From: CAZDCD01 sp964503885 | GTDB taxonomy: Bacteria; Bacteroidota; Bacteroidia; Bacteroidales; UBA10428 | NCBI GenBank assembly: GCA_964503885.1 | Contig: CAZDCD010000004.1 | Span: 128,033-192,032, forward strand | Direction of reading: 5' to 3' | Length of the DNA: 64,000 nt | Shown here: one piece after another, positions 52,716 through 61,983 of the stretch | Layout of the letters: each line of letters starts with the position of its first letter | Position numbering within the stretch: position 1 is the stretch's first letter | Position numbers and translations under genes: made by a program | The notes under the pieces: generated by a model | What the model was told of the DNA's origin: nothing | Database searches by the model: none | The model's input: the letters and a program-made list of their open reading frames with translations, nothing else

Positions 52716-52958
52716 ATGGGCACATGTCATATCAGCAACAATATCCGGAAACTTCGTTTTTACCATAACGAAATGACCCAACAGGAACTGGCCGACAAAA
52801 CGGGGGTGACGCGACAAACCATTGTAGCCATTGAAAACGGGAAATACTCTCCTACCCTTGAACTGGCCTTTCGTATCGCACGTGTGTTCGATGCACCGCT
52901 GGAAGAAGTGTTCTCGTTTAATCCTGAGGATAATACAAAGCAACCAATTAAAAAATGA
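52716..52958 (+). CDS. Small XRE-family transcriptional regulator
   Basis: An 80-residue protein consisting of one helix-turn-helix domain (about 8-65): NIRKLRFYHNEMTQQELADK, then GVTRQTIVAIENGKYSPT and LAFRIARVFDAPLEEVF. This is the YozG/Cro-like type, which binds operators as a dimer and often regulates its own operon. It sits between the membrane protein (1 base) and the DUF4386 protein (4-base ATGA overlap), so all three are translationally coupled. Confidence 0.9.
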   Translation: MGTCHISNNIRKLRFYHNEMTQQELADKTGVTRQTIVAIENGKYSPTLELAFRIARVFDAPLEEVFSFNPEDNTKQPIKK

Positions 52959-53668
52959 AAAAAACGGAGACCACCGGAAAAACCGCGACAATTGTGGGTG
53001 TATTGTATATTACCGGGACAATCGCAGGCATATTGAGTGTTGTATTTACAGGACCTGTTCTCAATGCCCCGGATTATCTTGTTAAAATTTCTGCACATGA
53101 AAACCGGCTTATAACAGGAGCACTTTTTTTACTGGTTATGGGGTTAGCACTCGCCATGATCCCGGTGTTGATGTTTCCCGTCTCAAAAAAATACAACGAA
53201 GTCCTGGCGCTTGGTTATGTGGTGTTCAGGGGTGCACTTGAAACCATTACCTATATTGGTATGGCCTTAGGATGGCTTCTGCTTCTGACGTTAAGTAAGG
53301 CCTATGTTCAGGCCGGAGCCCCGGACGTTTCCGGATTTACGGCTGTGGGTAGCTTTCTGTCTGATTCAAAAATGATTGCATCAGTTACTACGGTCGTTTT
53401 TATCCTGGGTGCCCTGATGTTTTATTCCCTGTTATATCAGTCAAGGCTCGTCCCCCGGTGGATATCGGGCTGGGGACTCATTGCAGCCGTTCCCTATCTG
53501 GCGGCCGGCCTGCTGGTCATTTTCTCTGTCATCGGTCATATGTCTGCAGCCGATACCCTTTTGCGTATGCCTTTAGGCCTGCAGGAAATGGTCCTGGCGG
53601 TATGGCTGATCGTGAAGGGATTCAATTCACCGGCAATGTCCGGAGTGCCTGTTAAATCAGATCATTAA
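52955..53668 (+). CDS. DUF4386 membrane protein
   Basis: A 237-residue integral membrane protein with six predicted helices. The start TATIVGVLYITGTIAGILS and the middle segment KKYNEVLALGYVVFRGALE match the DUF4386 pattern; the end has PRWISGWGLIAAVPYLAAG and MPLGLQEMVLAVWLIVKGF, also typical. No biochemical role is known for the family. It overlaps the XRE gene by 4 bases and is followed after 30 bases by a dehydrogenase gene. Confidence 0.85.
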   Translation: MKKTETTGKTATIVGVLYITGTIAGILSVVFTGPVLNAPDYLVKISAHENRLITGALFLLVMGLALAMIPVLMFPVSKKYNEVLALGYVVFRGALETITYIGMALGWLLLLTLSKAYVQAGAPDVSGFTAVGSFLSDSKMIASVTTVVFILGALMFYSLLYQSRLVPRWISGWGLIAAVPYLAAGLLVIFSVIGHMSAADTLLRMPLGLQEMVLAVWLIVKGFNSPAMSGVPVKSDH

Positions 53669-53698
53669 TCAAATAGAAAACCAATAAATCAAACCCAA

Positions 53699-54727
53699 AT
53701 GAAAGCTGCTGTATATGAAAAATACGGACCGCCCGAAGTTCTTGAAATCAGGGAAGTAGATAAACCTGTTCCGAAAGACAATGAAATACTGGTGAAAATA
53801 TCTGCGGCATGCATAAATTATAACAACCTGGTCCGCCTAAGCGGTAAACCTTTCCTGGCGCGCATGATGGGCGTAGGATTGTTCAGACCGAAATATACGA
53901 TACCCGGTAACGACATTGCCGGGCGGATTGAAGCTGTTGGCCGTAACATCACCCTTTTTAAACCGGGCGATGAGGTGTTCGGGGACATCTCGGTGAGCGG
54001 CCAGCGTGCCTTTGCCGAATATGCCTGCGTTCCTGAACATGAACTGGTGCTGAAACCGGCTAACCTGTCCTTTGAGGAGGCAGCGGCAGTGCCTGAATCG
54101 GCGCTCGTCGCACTGCAGGCTCTCCGTGATAAAGGTAAGATCAGGGAAGGCATGAAGGTTTTAATCTATGGGGCATCAGGAGGCATTGGTACCTTTGCAG
54201 TGCAGATTGCCAAATCGTTCGGCGCTGAAGTGACCGGGGTATGTAGCACAATAAATCTGGACATGGTGCGGGCAATCGGTGCAGATCATGTGGTGGATTA
54301 TACAAAAGAAGATTTTGCCAAAAACGGGATACGGTATGACCTGATTGTTGCCACTGCCGGATACCGTTCGATTTTCGATTATAACCGTGCACTGGCCCAC
54401 GGAGGAATTTTTGTGGCAACCGGGGGTTCCATGAAAGGCCCTCATGCGATGTCCCAGATTTTCCAGCCCATGTTCATCGGACCATGGATCGCCTTGTTCG
54501 GAAAACTGTCTGCCCGGAATGCCGGTAAAAAACTGGGGTCCCTGTCGCTTAAAATAAACCGGGAAGACCTGGTATTTTTAAAAGAGCTGCTTGAAGCCGG
54601 CAAGGTAAAACCCGTCATCGACCGATGCTACCCTTTACATGAGGTCGTGCAGGCTCTCCGGTATTATGAGGAAGGGCATGCCCGGGGAAAAGTCGTATTG
54701 ACTGTGGAACCTGAAACAACGCGTTGA
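53699..54727 (+). CDS. MDR-family NAD(P)-dependent oxidoreductase
   Basis: A 342-residue zinc-independent medium-chain dehydrogenase of the quinone oxidoreductase type. The N-terminal GroES-like domain begins MKAAVYEKYGPPEVLEI; the nucleotide-binding loop is YGASGGIGTFAVQIA (158-172); AAAVPESALVALQAL precedes it. No structural zinc cysteines are present. Such enzymes reduce quinones or enals with NADPH. Last gene of the four-gene operon from 52256; regulation by the XRE protein is likely but inferred. Confidence 0.9.
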   Translation: MKAAVYEKYGPPEVLEIREVDKPVPKDNEILVKISAACINYNNLVRLSGKPFLARMMGVGLFRPKYTIPGNDIAGRIEAVGRNITLFKPGDEVFGDISVSGQRAFAEYACVPEHELVLKPANLSFEEAAAVPESALVALQALRDKGKIREGMKVLIYGASGGIGTFAVQIAKSFGAEVTGVCSTINLDMVRAIGADHVVDYTKEDFAKNGIRYDLIVATAGYRSIFDYNRALAHGGIFVATGGSMKGPHAMSQIFQPMFIGPWIALFGKLSARNAGKKLGSLSLKINREDLVFLKELLEAGKVKPVIDRCYPLHEVVQALRYYEEGHARGKVVLTVEPETTR

Positions 54728-54931
54728 ATAAACGATAACTCAACGACTATATTTCAAATTAGGACCGGTATATATCCCCAGGGAAACCCGATCAGCAGAA
54801 CACGAACCGAAAGCGGCAAGGTAGTATTTATTTTCATGTAACTTTTTTATATATTGAACCGTCTTACACAAAATTGCCTTTATAACGAAAAACCTAAAAA
54901 ATAAATAAGAAAATCCTATAAAACCTATTAG

Positions 54932-56668
54932 ATGCAAAAAGAAAGAGAACAAGTTCTGTCCGGCAGAACTTTACAGCAAAAGCCGGTCCGTCTCTGGCCC
55001 GGAGTAGTTATAGTATTGCTCCAATGGTTTGTCAGGTTTGGTTTGCCTTACATTGAACCCGCCACCATGGAAACCGGAATATTAGGAGGAATCATTGGCG
55101 GCCTGGCCATCCTGGTCTGGTGGGCCTTCTTCAGCCGTGCACCCCGGTTCGAACGCTGGAGTGCGATCGTCCTGATGATTGCGCTGCCGGTTACAGTATT
55201 TGGCCTCCTCCATGAGTCACTTAAGACAGCTATGATGGGCATGATGTATGGCATTTTCGTCATCCCAGTGCTGAGCCTTGCCTTCGTGATCTGGGCAGTG
55301 GCTGCATATCGACTCCCCATAGTGCCCCGGCGCATTTCAATGGCCGCGGTGATTCTCTTCGCCTCCGGATTCTGGGCCCTCCTGCGAACAGAAGGCATGA
55401 CCGGTGAAGCCCGTCATGATTTTGCATGGCGGTGGTCGAAAACGCCCGAGGAACGGTTGCTGTCCCAGACCGAGGATGAACCGGTTATGCTTCCCGAAGA
55501 TAATGAAACTGCAAGGGAAGAATCCGACTGGCCCGGCTTTCGCGGCCCCGAAAGAAATGGCATTATCCATGGTGTGCGGATCAACACCGACTGGTCCGCT
55601 TCGCCTCCGGTTGAAATGTGGCGGAGGCCGATAGGACCGGGGTGCTCTTCCTTCGCAATTCATGCCGGACTTCTTTATACCCAGGAACAGCGCGGCGACG
55701 ATGAGGTCGTTTCCTGTTACAGCCTGAATACCGGCGAGCCTGTGTGGAAACACCACGACCCGGCCCGGTTCTGGGATTCTCATGCCGGTGCCGGTCCACG
55801 CTCAACACCCACCTATAAAGAGGGTCGTATCTATTCATTGGGGGCCACGGGAATCCTGAACGTTCTCGGTGCATACGACGGCATCGTAGCGTGGTCGAGG
55901 AATGCAGCAGATGACACTGAGGTGAAGATACCGGGCTGGGGGTATACCAGCTCTCCCCTGGTGGTCGACAGCATAGTGGCAGTTGCGATAGCCGGTGAAC
56001 TTTTAGCCTATGATCGTAACACAGGCGATCTGCTCTGGACCGGACCCGATGGCGGAGAAAGTTACAGCTCTCCCCAGTTGCTGATCACCGGCAGCATAAA
56101 ACAGATCGTATTTATGAACAAAGCGGGGGTAACAAGCTTTGCACCGGCTGACGGAAAAGAACTGTGGACACTTCCGTGGGAAGGTGTCCGGATCATTCAG
56201 CCGGCCCTGATCACCGGCAACGATATGCTGATTGATGCAGGCAATATAAAAGGAATACGCCGCATTGCCGTCACAAATGGGCCCGAAGGCTGGAAGATCA
56301 AAGAGCGCTGGACTACAGACCAGCTCAAGACCAACTTCAATGACCTGGTCGTTCATAAAGGCCATGTCTATGGGTTTGACGGTCCTTACCTTGTGTGCAT
56401 CGACACCGGGAACGGAAACCGCACATGGAAAGGAGCACGATACACCGGTGAACTCATTTTGCTGGCTGACCAGGACTTGCTGGTGGTGCTTTCGGAGAAA
56501 GGCGAGGTGGCGCTTGTAGCTGCCGAACCGGATGCGTTCAGGGAACTTGGACGGTTCAATGCCCTTGAGGGCAAGACCTGGAATCACCCGGCAATGGCCG
56601 GAACCATCCTGGTGGTTCGCAACGGCGAGGAGATGGCAGCCTTCAGACTGTCACCCGCAGGTGTCTGA
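54932..56668 (+). CDS. Membrane-anchored PQQ-type beta-propeller protein
   Basis: A 578-residue protein. Five hydrophobic helices cover about residues 24-150. The rest is a PQQ/BamB-like propeller that opens DWPGFRGPERNGI and repeats blades such as LNTGEPVWKHHD, RNTGDLLWTGPDG and ADGKELWTLPW. The FRGPxRNG opening is known from many Planctomycetes and Bacteroidota proteins. The coding region is clearly more GC-rich than the DNA on its right, which may mean transfer. The stop codon TGA is followed in the same frame by open coding-like sequence (next entry). Confidence 0.8.
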   Translation: MQKEREQVLSGRTLQQKPVRLWPGVVIVLLQWFVRFGLPYIEPATMETGILGGIIGGLAILVWWAFFSRAPRFERWSAIVLMIALPVTVFGLLHESLKTAMMGMMYGIFVIPVLSLAFVIWAVAAYRLPIVPRRISMAAVILFASGFWALLRTEGMTGEARHDFAWRWSKTPEERLLSQTEDEPVMLPEDNETAREESDWPGFRGPERNGIIHGVRINTDWSASPPVEMWRRPIGPGCSSFAIHAGLLYTQEQRGDDEVVSCYSLNTGEPVWKHHDPARFWDSHAGAGPRSTPTYKEGRIYSLGATGILNVLGAYDGIVAWSRNAADDTEVKIPGWGYTSSPLVVDSIVAVAIAGELLAYDRNTGDLLWTGPDGGESYSSPQLLITGSIKQIVFMNKAGVTSFAPADGKELWTLPWEGVRIIQPALITGNDMLIDAGNIKGIRRIAVTNGPEGWKIKERWTTDQLKTNFNDLVVHKGHVYGFDGPYLVCIDTGNGNRTWKGARYTGELILLADQDLLVVLSEKGEVALVAAEPDAFRELGRFNALEGKTWNHPAMAGTILVVRNGEEMAAFRLSPAGV

Positions 56669-57148
56669 GAGGATTTTTTTTGTTCCTGCACAGACAAGAA
56701 AGAACCGGTTGAGACGACAACAGGCTCATTTCGCGACATCACTGAAAAAATTTCACTACAGGAGTTCGAAGATGTTGTGTCGTTCATCCTTGAAAACGGC
56801 GACAGGGAAACCTATTGCACCATCTATAACCATAACCCGCATTATGCGTTCGAAGGATTTGATGTATACCTGAACCCGGAGACCAGGCAGAGAAATGTGA
56901 TCTGCAACCCGACGCTATCCGGTTTTAACGTGATAGCGCTCAGGGATATAAATGCGTATCCGCAGTATTATTACATGCTTACTGTGTGGACGGGAGACGC
57001 GGAAAATGAAGAGATAACTCCGGACATCCCGGGTACGGAAGAAGAGAACGTTTACCTGCTCCAATTCGCCGGCATTGATCAGAACACCACAGCACAGCAT
57101 CTTGACGGATACCTGTCGGTGATCAGGCAGACCATGGGCAGCCATTGA
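56669..57148 (+). pseudogene. 5'-truncated lipoprotein gene joined to the PQQ gene end
   Basis: In the frame of the PQQ stop codon the sequence continues without interruption for 160 codons. It starts EDFFCSCTDKKEPVETT, which looks like the end of a lipoprotein signal peptide with its cysteine, then gives a compact domain (DVVSFILENGDRETYCTIYN ... LDGYLSVIRQTMGSH). No ATG, GTG or TTG occurs in this frame before the GTG at 56777, which is inside the domain. The first part of the signal peptide seems to have been deleted at the junction with the PQQ gene. A product starting at 56777 would be 123 residues and cytoplasmic. No family recognised. Confidence 0.5.
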
Positions 57149-57215
57149 TGCACCGCTAAACGCAATTTGCAATTGCGCGTTGAACCACACTGAATTTGTA
57201 ATTCAATTTCACGTA

Positions 57216-57458
57216 ATGATGGTAATAAGCGGGCTCATCTGGCTGACCTGTTCCATAAATCACTGGTATCCAAAACCTCCTGACAACTTCAATACCATTG
57301 AGATAATTGCAATATTTCAACATTTGTCTGAAATAGATTTTAATGATAGTTATTATATTGAATTAGCAAAGATAGGTAGGTTGAAAATTGTTACAGATGA
57401 TCATGATTTCATTAAGTGTTCTCAACACAATTTGGAAATAATAACTTTAAGTAATTAA
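57216..57458 (+). pseudogene. C-terminal remnant of a PIN-domain protein
   Basis: An 80-residue frame. Its end, DFNDSYYIELAKIGRLKIVTDDHDF followed by LEIITLSN, matches the second half of VapC-like PIN domains, where Asp-x-x-Asp and the VTxDxDF strand carry catalytic acids. The N-terminal half, with the first catalytic Asp, is missing or replaced by unrelated sequence (SINHWYPKPPDNFNTIEI). No antitoxin gene is adjacent. Likely decayed. Confidence 0.4.
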
Positions 57459-57574
57459 AATAAATATAATTATATAAATGTACAATTTTGTAAATCCTGA
57501 TGAAGTAGTTATTTCAGCTCATTCCCCAGTTGATAGAGATGGAATATCTCTTGGCTATTCATGCGAATCAAGGG

Positions 57575-57948
57575 TTACAATACTATAGTTATAAAAGCTA
57601 CAGCCAGTCTACCAAACACATGTATCATTAGATCTTTAGTATATCTTACCTTGCCAGCTCTTTGAATATCAACTCTTTCAATAAGCCAATTAGAAATAGC
57701 TTCTATCGGTTGTCTTACACGGGATACTGCCGTGGAGAATTAGTCATCGACAGCCTTCAATCTCATTTTAATCACGTCAGACATTCCTAACTCCTTTTAT
57801 TGGAGTTAACATTCCGGAGTTTTGTTTTAGTATCATCTGTTGATTAAGGTACTGATCCATATAAATCTTATCACCAATGAAAGTCCTGTTTTCAATTTTT
57901 GCCCATGCCTGTTTAATTTGTTCAAGTGCTATATTTGGTGTAATTGCA
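57575..57948 (-). pseudogene. Decayed DDE transposase, 3' part
   Basis: On the minus strand, two adjoining reading frames give one transposase end. The first reads ALEQIKQAWAKIENRTFIGDKIYMD and continues to LTPIKGVRNV before a TGA (57777-57779). The second, in another frame, reads VIKMRLKAVDD, a TAA (57740-57742), then RQPIEAISNWLIERVDIQRAG and HVFGRLAVAFI. A frameshift plus an in-frame stop show the gene is dead. The N-terminal half is absent. The family looks IS4/IS982-like, but I cannot assign it. No terminal repeats could be recognised. Between here and 58138 I see only AT-rich DNA that should hold the next gene's promoter. Confidence 0.65.
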
Positions 57949-58138
57949 TTCTACGTAAAGGTTAGCAGTGAATAAATTTAAAATTTTATTGTTGTCTATT
58001 TTCTATATTTAGATAACTTTATTGGCTGTTTTACAGGATCTTTTCAGGGAGAATTTAATTATTAATCGGTATAGTTTCTTGACTTAATAAGTTGCTGATA
58101 AGTGGTTTGTTCGATAATTAAACTAATTAATCAAAAAA

Positions 58139-60838
58139 ATGAAAAACATAATTAGATTTTTACTAATTCTTTTAAGTAGTGGATTGTTTATTAATTCATT
58201 TGCTCAACCTCCTCTTGTTTATAGTGTTGAGAACACAGCTACGGGTTACACGGCGCCACCTTTGCCAACTTTAGCCAATTGCCCGAGCATTCCATTGTTG
58301 CCCGACCCTTTCAAGTTTGCCAATGGTGAGTTCAGTAAATCATTCAGCGATTGGGAACACCATCGTTCCGATTTCAAAGCTCTGATTGAAAATTATGAGA
58401 TTGGAATCAAGCCGGATTTTGATACTTCAAATCTTACAGCCTCATATGCCGGAAATACACTCACAGTAATAGTTACAGTGAATGGGCAAACACTCACACT
58501 TACCTGCAATGTTTCTATTCCAGCCGGAGCAACTGCTCCATACCCCGTATGTATCGGGATGAATAGTTCTTATGGTTCTGTCACTTCCAGCGACTTTACC
58601 AGTCGAGGTATTGTAGGGATCACTTTCAACCACAATCAGGTAACGACTTATAATAATGCGTCAAATGCGGATCCTTTCTTCGTGCTTTATCCAAGCCAAA
58701 ATGTTGACAATACAGGTCAATATGCAGCATGGGCTTGGGGTGTCAGCCGCATTATCGATGGCTTATATAAGGTTCAATCGTCTTTCGATGCGGATTTAAG
58801 TCACATATGTGTAACAGGTTGCTCCTACGCCGGTAAAATGGCACTCTTTTGCGGAGCATTTGACGAGCGTATTGCACTTACAATTGCGCAGGAGTCAGGT
58901 GGTGGCGGTGCAACATCTTGGCGTTACTCAGATATACAGGAAGCTGGCACTGTGGAAGGTATTGCTCAAACCAATCCTTCATGGTTTAAAAATAGCATGT
59001 TCGATTTTAGTAACCCTTATGTTTCAAAATTACCCGTAGATCATCATCAGTTAATGGCATTGTGTGCTCCCCGTGCATTGTACTGTACTGGAAATGCTAG
59101 TCAAATATGGCTGTCAAATATGTCGAACTATGTCTGTGATATGGCTGTTAAGAATATATATGATACGCTTGGCATATCCGACAGGTTTGGTTTTAATATT
59201 GACGATGACCATGGACACTGTGTATTTCCGGCTGATCAGGAGCCAGATATCACCTACTTTTTGGATAAGTTTATGAAAGGTAATACAAGCCTGAGTCAAG
59301 TCATCACATCCCATCCTGTGGAATACGATACTATTGATTATGCAAAATGGTATTCACATTGGGGGCCTATAGCGTTAACAGGAGTTTCAATTAATCCCGA
59401 TACTTTATACTTCAGTGCAGGGGATACGGTGCGATTAAATGCGATTTTCGTTCCTTACTTCGCAACCAATCAAAAGCTTACCTGGAGCTCAAACAATATT
59501 TCCGTTGCAACAATAGACACAACAGGCCTAGTTACTGCTGTGGCAAACGGAAATGCAGAAATTACAGTTACTTCAGATGATGGTGCTTTTACTGCTAAAT
59601 CTGTTATTACTGTTGCTAATATAACCGTGACAGGTGTTTCAGTGAGTCCTACAACCGACTCTATCTTTGTGGGTGCAATTTTACAATTAAAAGCAGTTTT
59701 AACTCCCAAATATCCAACAAACAAAATTATTACCTGGAGTTCAAGTGATACAACCATTGCTACTGTAAGCTCAACTGGTTTGGTTAAGAGTGTGGCAGTT
59801 GGGACAGCAACTATTACTGTTACCACGGAAGATGGTAGTTTTACAGCGACATGTGTCGTTACTGTCATTCCAAGCAGTCCTTTATACATCAACGTTGGTG
59901 GGCCGGCAATAGGAAACTTTTCTGCCGACCAGTACTTCACGGGTGGCAGCCCGTACACTAACTCCAACACCATCACTGCACCGCAGATAACGGTTAATGT
60001 TCCACCAATCGCGATATTTAGCACCGAGCGTTATGGATCGTATAGCTATACTATCCCCGACCGTCCGTTAACTATTACGCAAATGGTTACACTCTACTTT
60101 GCAGAAACATACGTTACCGGAGCCGGACAGCGCTTGTTTGATTTGTCCATTAATGGCAATACGGCGCTAAGCAATTTTGACATTTACGCATCAGCAGGAG
60201 GTTCGAACAAGGGCATCGCTAGGACGTTTTTTATCAAGGCCGACAACCTTGGGCAGTTGGTGATTAATGTTGTCACAATCAATCAAAGCCCTAAGCTCAA
60301 CGGTATTGCAATAGCAGACAGTGGAATCATTGCGGTTGCCAATGCAGGAGCTGACCAAAATGTAGCCATTACTGACAATAGTGGTAGTGTGTCTGTAACC
60401 TTGGATGGTTCGGGTAGTGTGGGTTCAATTACTTCTTATGTATGGAAAGAGGGAACAACTCAAATTGCTACTGGAGTCAATCCCTCTGTAAGCTTAGCTG
60501 CAGGAGTTCACACAATCACCTTGATTGTTACTGATAGTCAAGGAGCTTCAGCTATTGATAATGTTATAATTACAGTAGAGGGCACAAGCTCTATTGGGGA
60601 TATCTATAACAATGATATTCCTGTTTACCCAAATCCTGTAAACAAATCACTTTATGTTACACTTCCCGGTTCTCATTCTGAGATCAGTTTGTATAATATT
60701 GGTGGTCAGCAATTATTAAACACGAAAACGGATAATTCAACTATTACCATTGACATGACAGAATATAAGCCTGGTATTTATTTTCTGCAGATTACCAATT
60801 CAGAACAATCTTTAATGAAAAAAATAATTAAAAAGTAA
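58139..60838 (+). CDS. CE15-like esterase with BIG2, malectin and T9SS domains
   Basis: An 899-residue secreted enzyme. Signal peptide 1-22. The catalytic domain (about 25-400) looks like a glucuronoyl esterase: nucleophile motif VTGCSYAGKMAL (relatives have GCSRxGK) and a His in DDDHGHCVFP. Two BIG2 domains follow (about 415-580, each ending ITVTSDDG or ITVTTEDG and a Val-rich strand), then a malectin-like domain (about 583-738), a PKD-like domain (about 740-820) and a T9SS type A sorting domain (VYPNPVNKSLYV, IYFLQITNSEQ). CE15 enzymes cleave ester bonds between glucuronic acid of xylan and lignin. The replacement of Arg by Tyr in the nucleophile motif may change specificity. Confidence 0.8.
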   Translation: MKNIIRFLLILLSSGLFINSFAQPPLVYSVENTATGYTAPPLPTLANCPSIPLLPDPFKFANGEFSKSFSDWEHHRSDFKALIENYEIGIKPDFDTSNLTASYAGNTLTVIVTVNGQTLTLTCNVSIPAGATAPYPVCIGMNSSYGSVTSSDFTSRGIVGITFNHNQVTTYNNASNADPFFVLYPSQNVDNTGQYAAWAWGVSRIIDGLYKVQSSFDADLSHICVTGCSYAGKMALFCGAFDERIALTIAQESGGGGATSWRYSDIQEAGTVEGIAQTNPSWFKNSMFDFSNPYVSKLPVDHHQLMALCAPRALYCTGNASQIWLSNMSNYVCDMAVKNIYDTLGISDRFGFNIDDDHGHCVFPADQEPDITYFLDKFMKGNTSLSQVITSHPVEYDTIDYAKWYSHWGPIALTGVSINPDTLYFSAGDTVRLNAIFVPYFATNQKLTWSSNNISVATIDTTGLVTAVANGNAEITVTSDDGAFTAKSVITVANITVTGVSVSPTTDSIFVGAILQLKAVLTPKYPTNKIITWSSSDTTIATVSSTGLVKSVAVGTATITVTTEDGSFTATCVVTVIPSSPLYINVGGPAIGNFSADQYFTGGSPYTNSNTITAPQITVNVPPIAIFSTERYGSYSYTIPDRPLTITQMVTLYFAETYVTGAGQRLFDLSINGNTALSNFDIYASAGGSNKGIARTFFIKADNLGQLVINVVTINQSPKLNGIAIADSGIIAVANAGADQNVAITDNSGSVSVTLDGSGSVGSITSYVWKEGTTQIATGVNPSVSLAAGVHTITLIVTDSQGASAIDNVIITVEGTSSIGDIYNNDIPVYPNPVNKSLYVTLPGSHSEISLYNIGGQQLLNTKTDNSTITIDMTEYKPGIYFLQITNSEQSLMKKIIKK

Positions 60839-60879
60839 ATGACTATTTGATTTTTAAATAATACATCAATCTGTAAAAG

Positions 60880-60917
60880 AGGTCGTCTTATAGGAAAAAT
60901 ATAGGGCGGCTTTCTTT
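60880..60917 (+). terminator. Probable terminator after the esterase gene
   Basis: GTCGTC can pair with GGCGGC (two wobble pairs) across about 16 bases, followed by CTTTCTTTTTT. It begins about 40 bases after the stop codon. Confidence 0.5.
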
Positions 60918-61082
60918 TTTAACCAAGCTAAGTGAATGCTATGGTTGCCAATCAGATTTTGTCAGAGGGAGTGTGTTTTCTCGCAGATCTCCGTGGATTT
61001 TATACTTTGTAACCAAAAGCCTTGATAAAATTAAAGTAGAATTAAACATTAACAAAAAATAACCTTTGATTGGCACTATTCA

Positions 61083-61400
61083 TTGATTAAGGACGATTAC
61101 GCAACATTTTCTATTGAGATTGTTCCTGAAGCTGAAACAAAAGAAAAAACTATTAAATTAATTTGTGCTGAGATAATCAATGTGCTAAACTTTATTGGAG
61201 TTTACCTTGATGGACATTATGATTTCAACGATTCAGATTACAATGCTATTTGGGTAAAACAAGGAGACAAATCGCAACTGATTGATTTTTTTTTCGAAAA
61301 CAGATTAAACTTACTTGAGAACGAATTTTTAGCTATTGAGTTTGGTGACGAGAATTCAAATAATAGGATTAGAATTACAAAAGGTAAGGGGTATAGTTAA
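61083..61400 (+). CDS. Hypothetical 105-residue protein, possibly truncated
   Basis: A soluble acidic protein (FSIEIVPEAETKEKTIKLI, LNFIGVYLDGHYDFNDSDY) with no family I recognise; the size recalls polymorphic-toxin immunity proteins. The start is a TTG. The frame is open for only nine codons before it (reading KITFDWHYS), and those lack a start codon, so the 5' end may be lost. Its stop codon lies a few bases before the group II intron remnant, so the 3' end may also have been changed. Confidence 0.4.
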   Translation: MIKDDYATFSIEIVPEAETKEKTIKLICAEIINVLNFIGVYLDGHYDFNDSDYNAIWVKQGDKSQLIDFFFENRLNLLENEFLAIEFGDENSNNRIRITKGKGYS

Positions 61401-61403
61401 CAG

Positions 61404-61896
61404 GCTTTATGGTTCCTGTTACATGGATTACGACTCCCCCGGCAAAGAGGCAGAATCTAATCCGGTTTGTTATGTAAGCGGAACTTGGTAAGCCCGTAGC
61501 GTTCCCCGTAATATTGGGGAAGGCTCTCCGTAAAGACAGCACAATACATTGCGGGTATAGGAGGTTGGAGAATGCGAAAGCTGTGCTGTAATGGCGCAGA
61601 TAGAGGTAAATACCCCGCCCGAAAAGGGGCTGACTTCCAACAGGTGCTTTATTACAAGAAAATTACCATAAAGCTTTTCAATTGGGAAACGCAAATGAAT
61701 CACGATTTATATCGCGATGTGCACCCAAAACGAAGAAATTCGATAAGCCATTGTAATGAGTATTATAAAGATTATCTTTAAAGGAAAATCGGGTTGATTA
61801 CCAACAGCCTTCAAAGTGCTTGAGCCGTGTGAGGCGAAAGTCTCATGCACGATACTCAGAGGGGAAAGGGAGAGTAATCTCCCCGACCTGCCCGAC
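61404..61896 (+). ncRNA. Group II intron remnant without reverse transcriptase
   Basis: Domain V is at 61822-61857: GAGCCGTGTGAGG, a GAAA tetraloop, TCTCATGCACG; the AGC catalytic triad is intact, but the closing stem has extra bases (GATACTC). Domain VI and a typical 3' end follow (GGGGAAAGGGAGAG to CTGCCCGAC, ending 61896). Upstream, AAGCGGAACTTGGTAAGCCC and the segment GGCGCAGATAGAGGTAAATA match domain I of bacterial group II introns. The intron-encoded protein is missing and domains I-IV are shortened to about 400 bases. The left boundary is uncertain, as no GTGYG start is visible. Confidence 0.7.
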
Positions 61897-61906
61897 CCAT
61901 CAAACG

Positions 61907-61983
61907 TTCATCGGCCATTCCGTTTCGCGGAACTTTTGTCTGCGTGCCTTCGGCACTTTGCATCCAAAAGATTGGCCGATGAA
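61907..61983. repeat. Nested inverted repeats directly after the intron
   Basis: Outer arms TTCATCGGCCA (61907-61917) and TGGCCGATGAA (61973-61983) are perfect. Inside are CTTTTG/CAAAAG arms and a GTGCC-TTC-GGCAC hairpin (61944-61956), as well as CCG/CGG. The whole folds into one long branched stem. It could be an insertion target of the intron or a folded recombination site. No gene is seen in 61897-62123. Confidence 0.6.
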
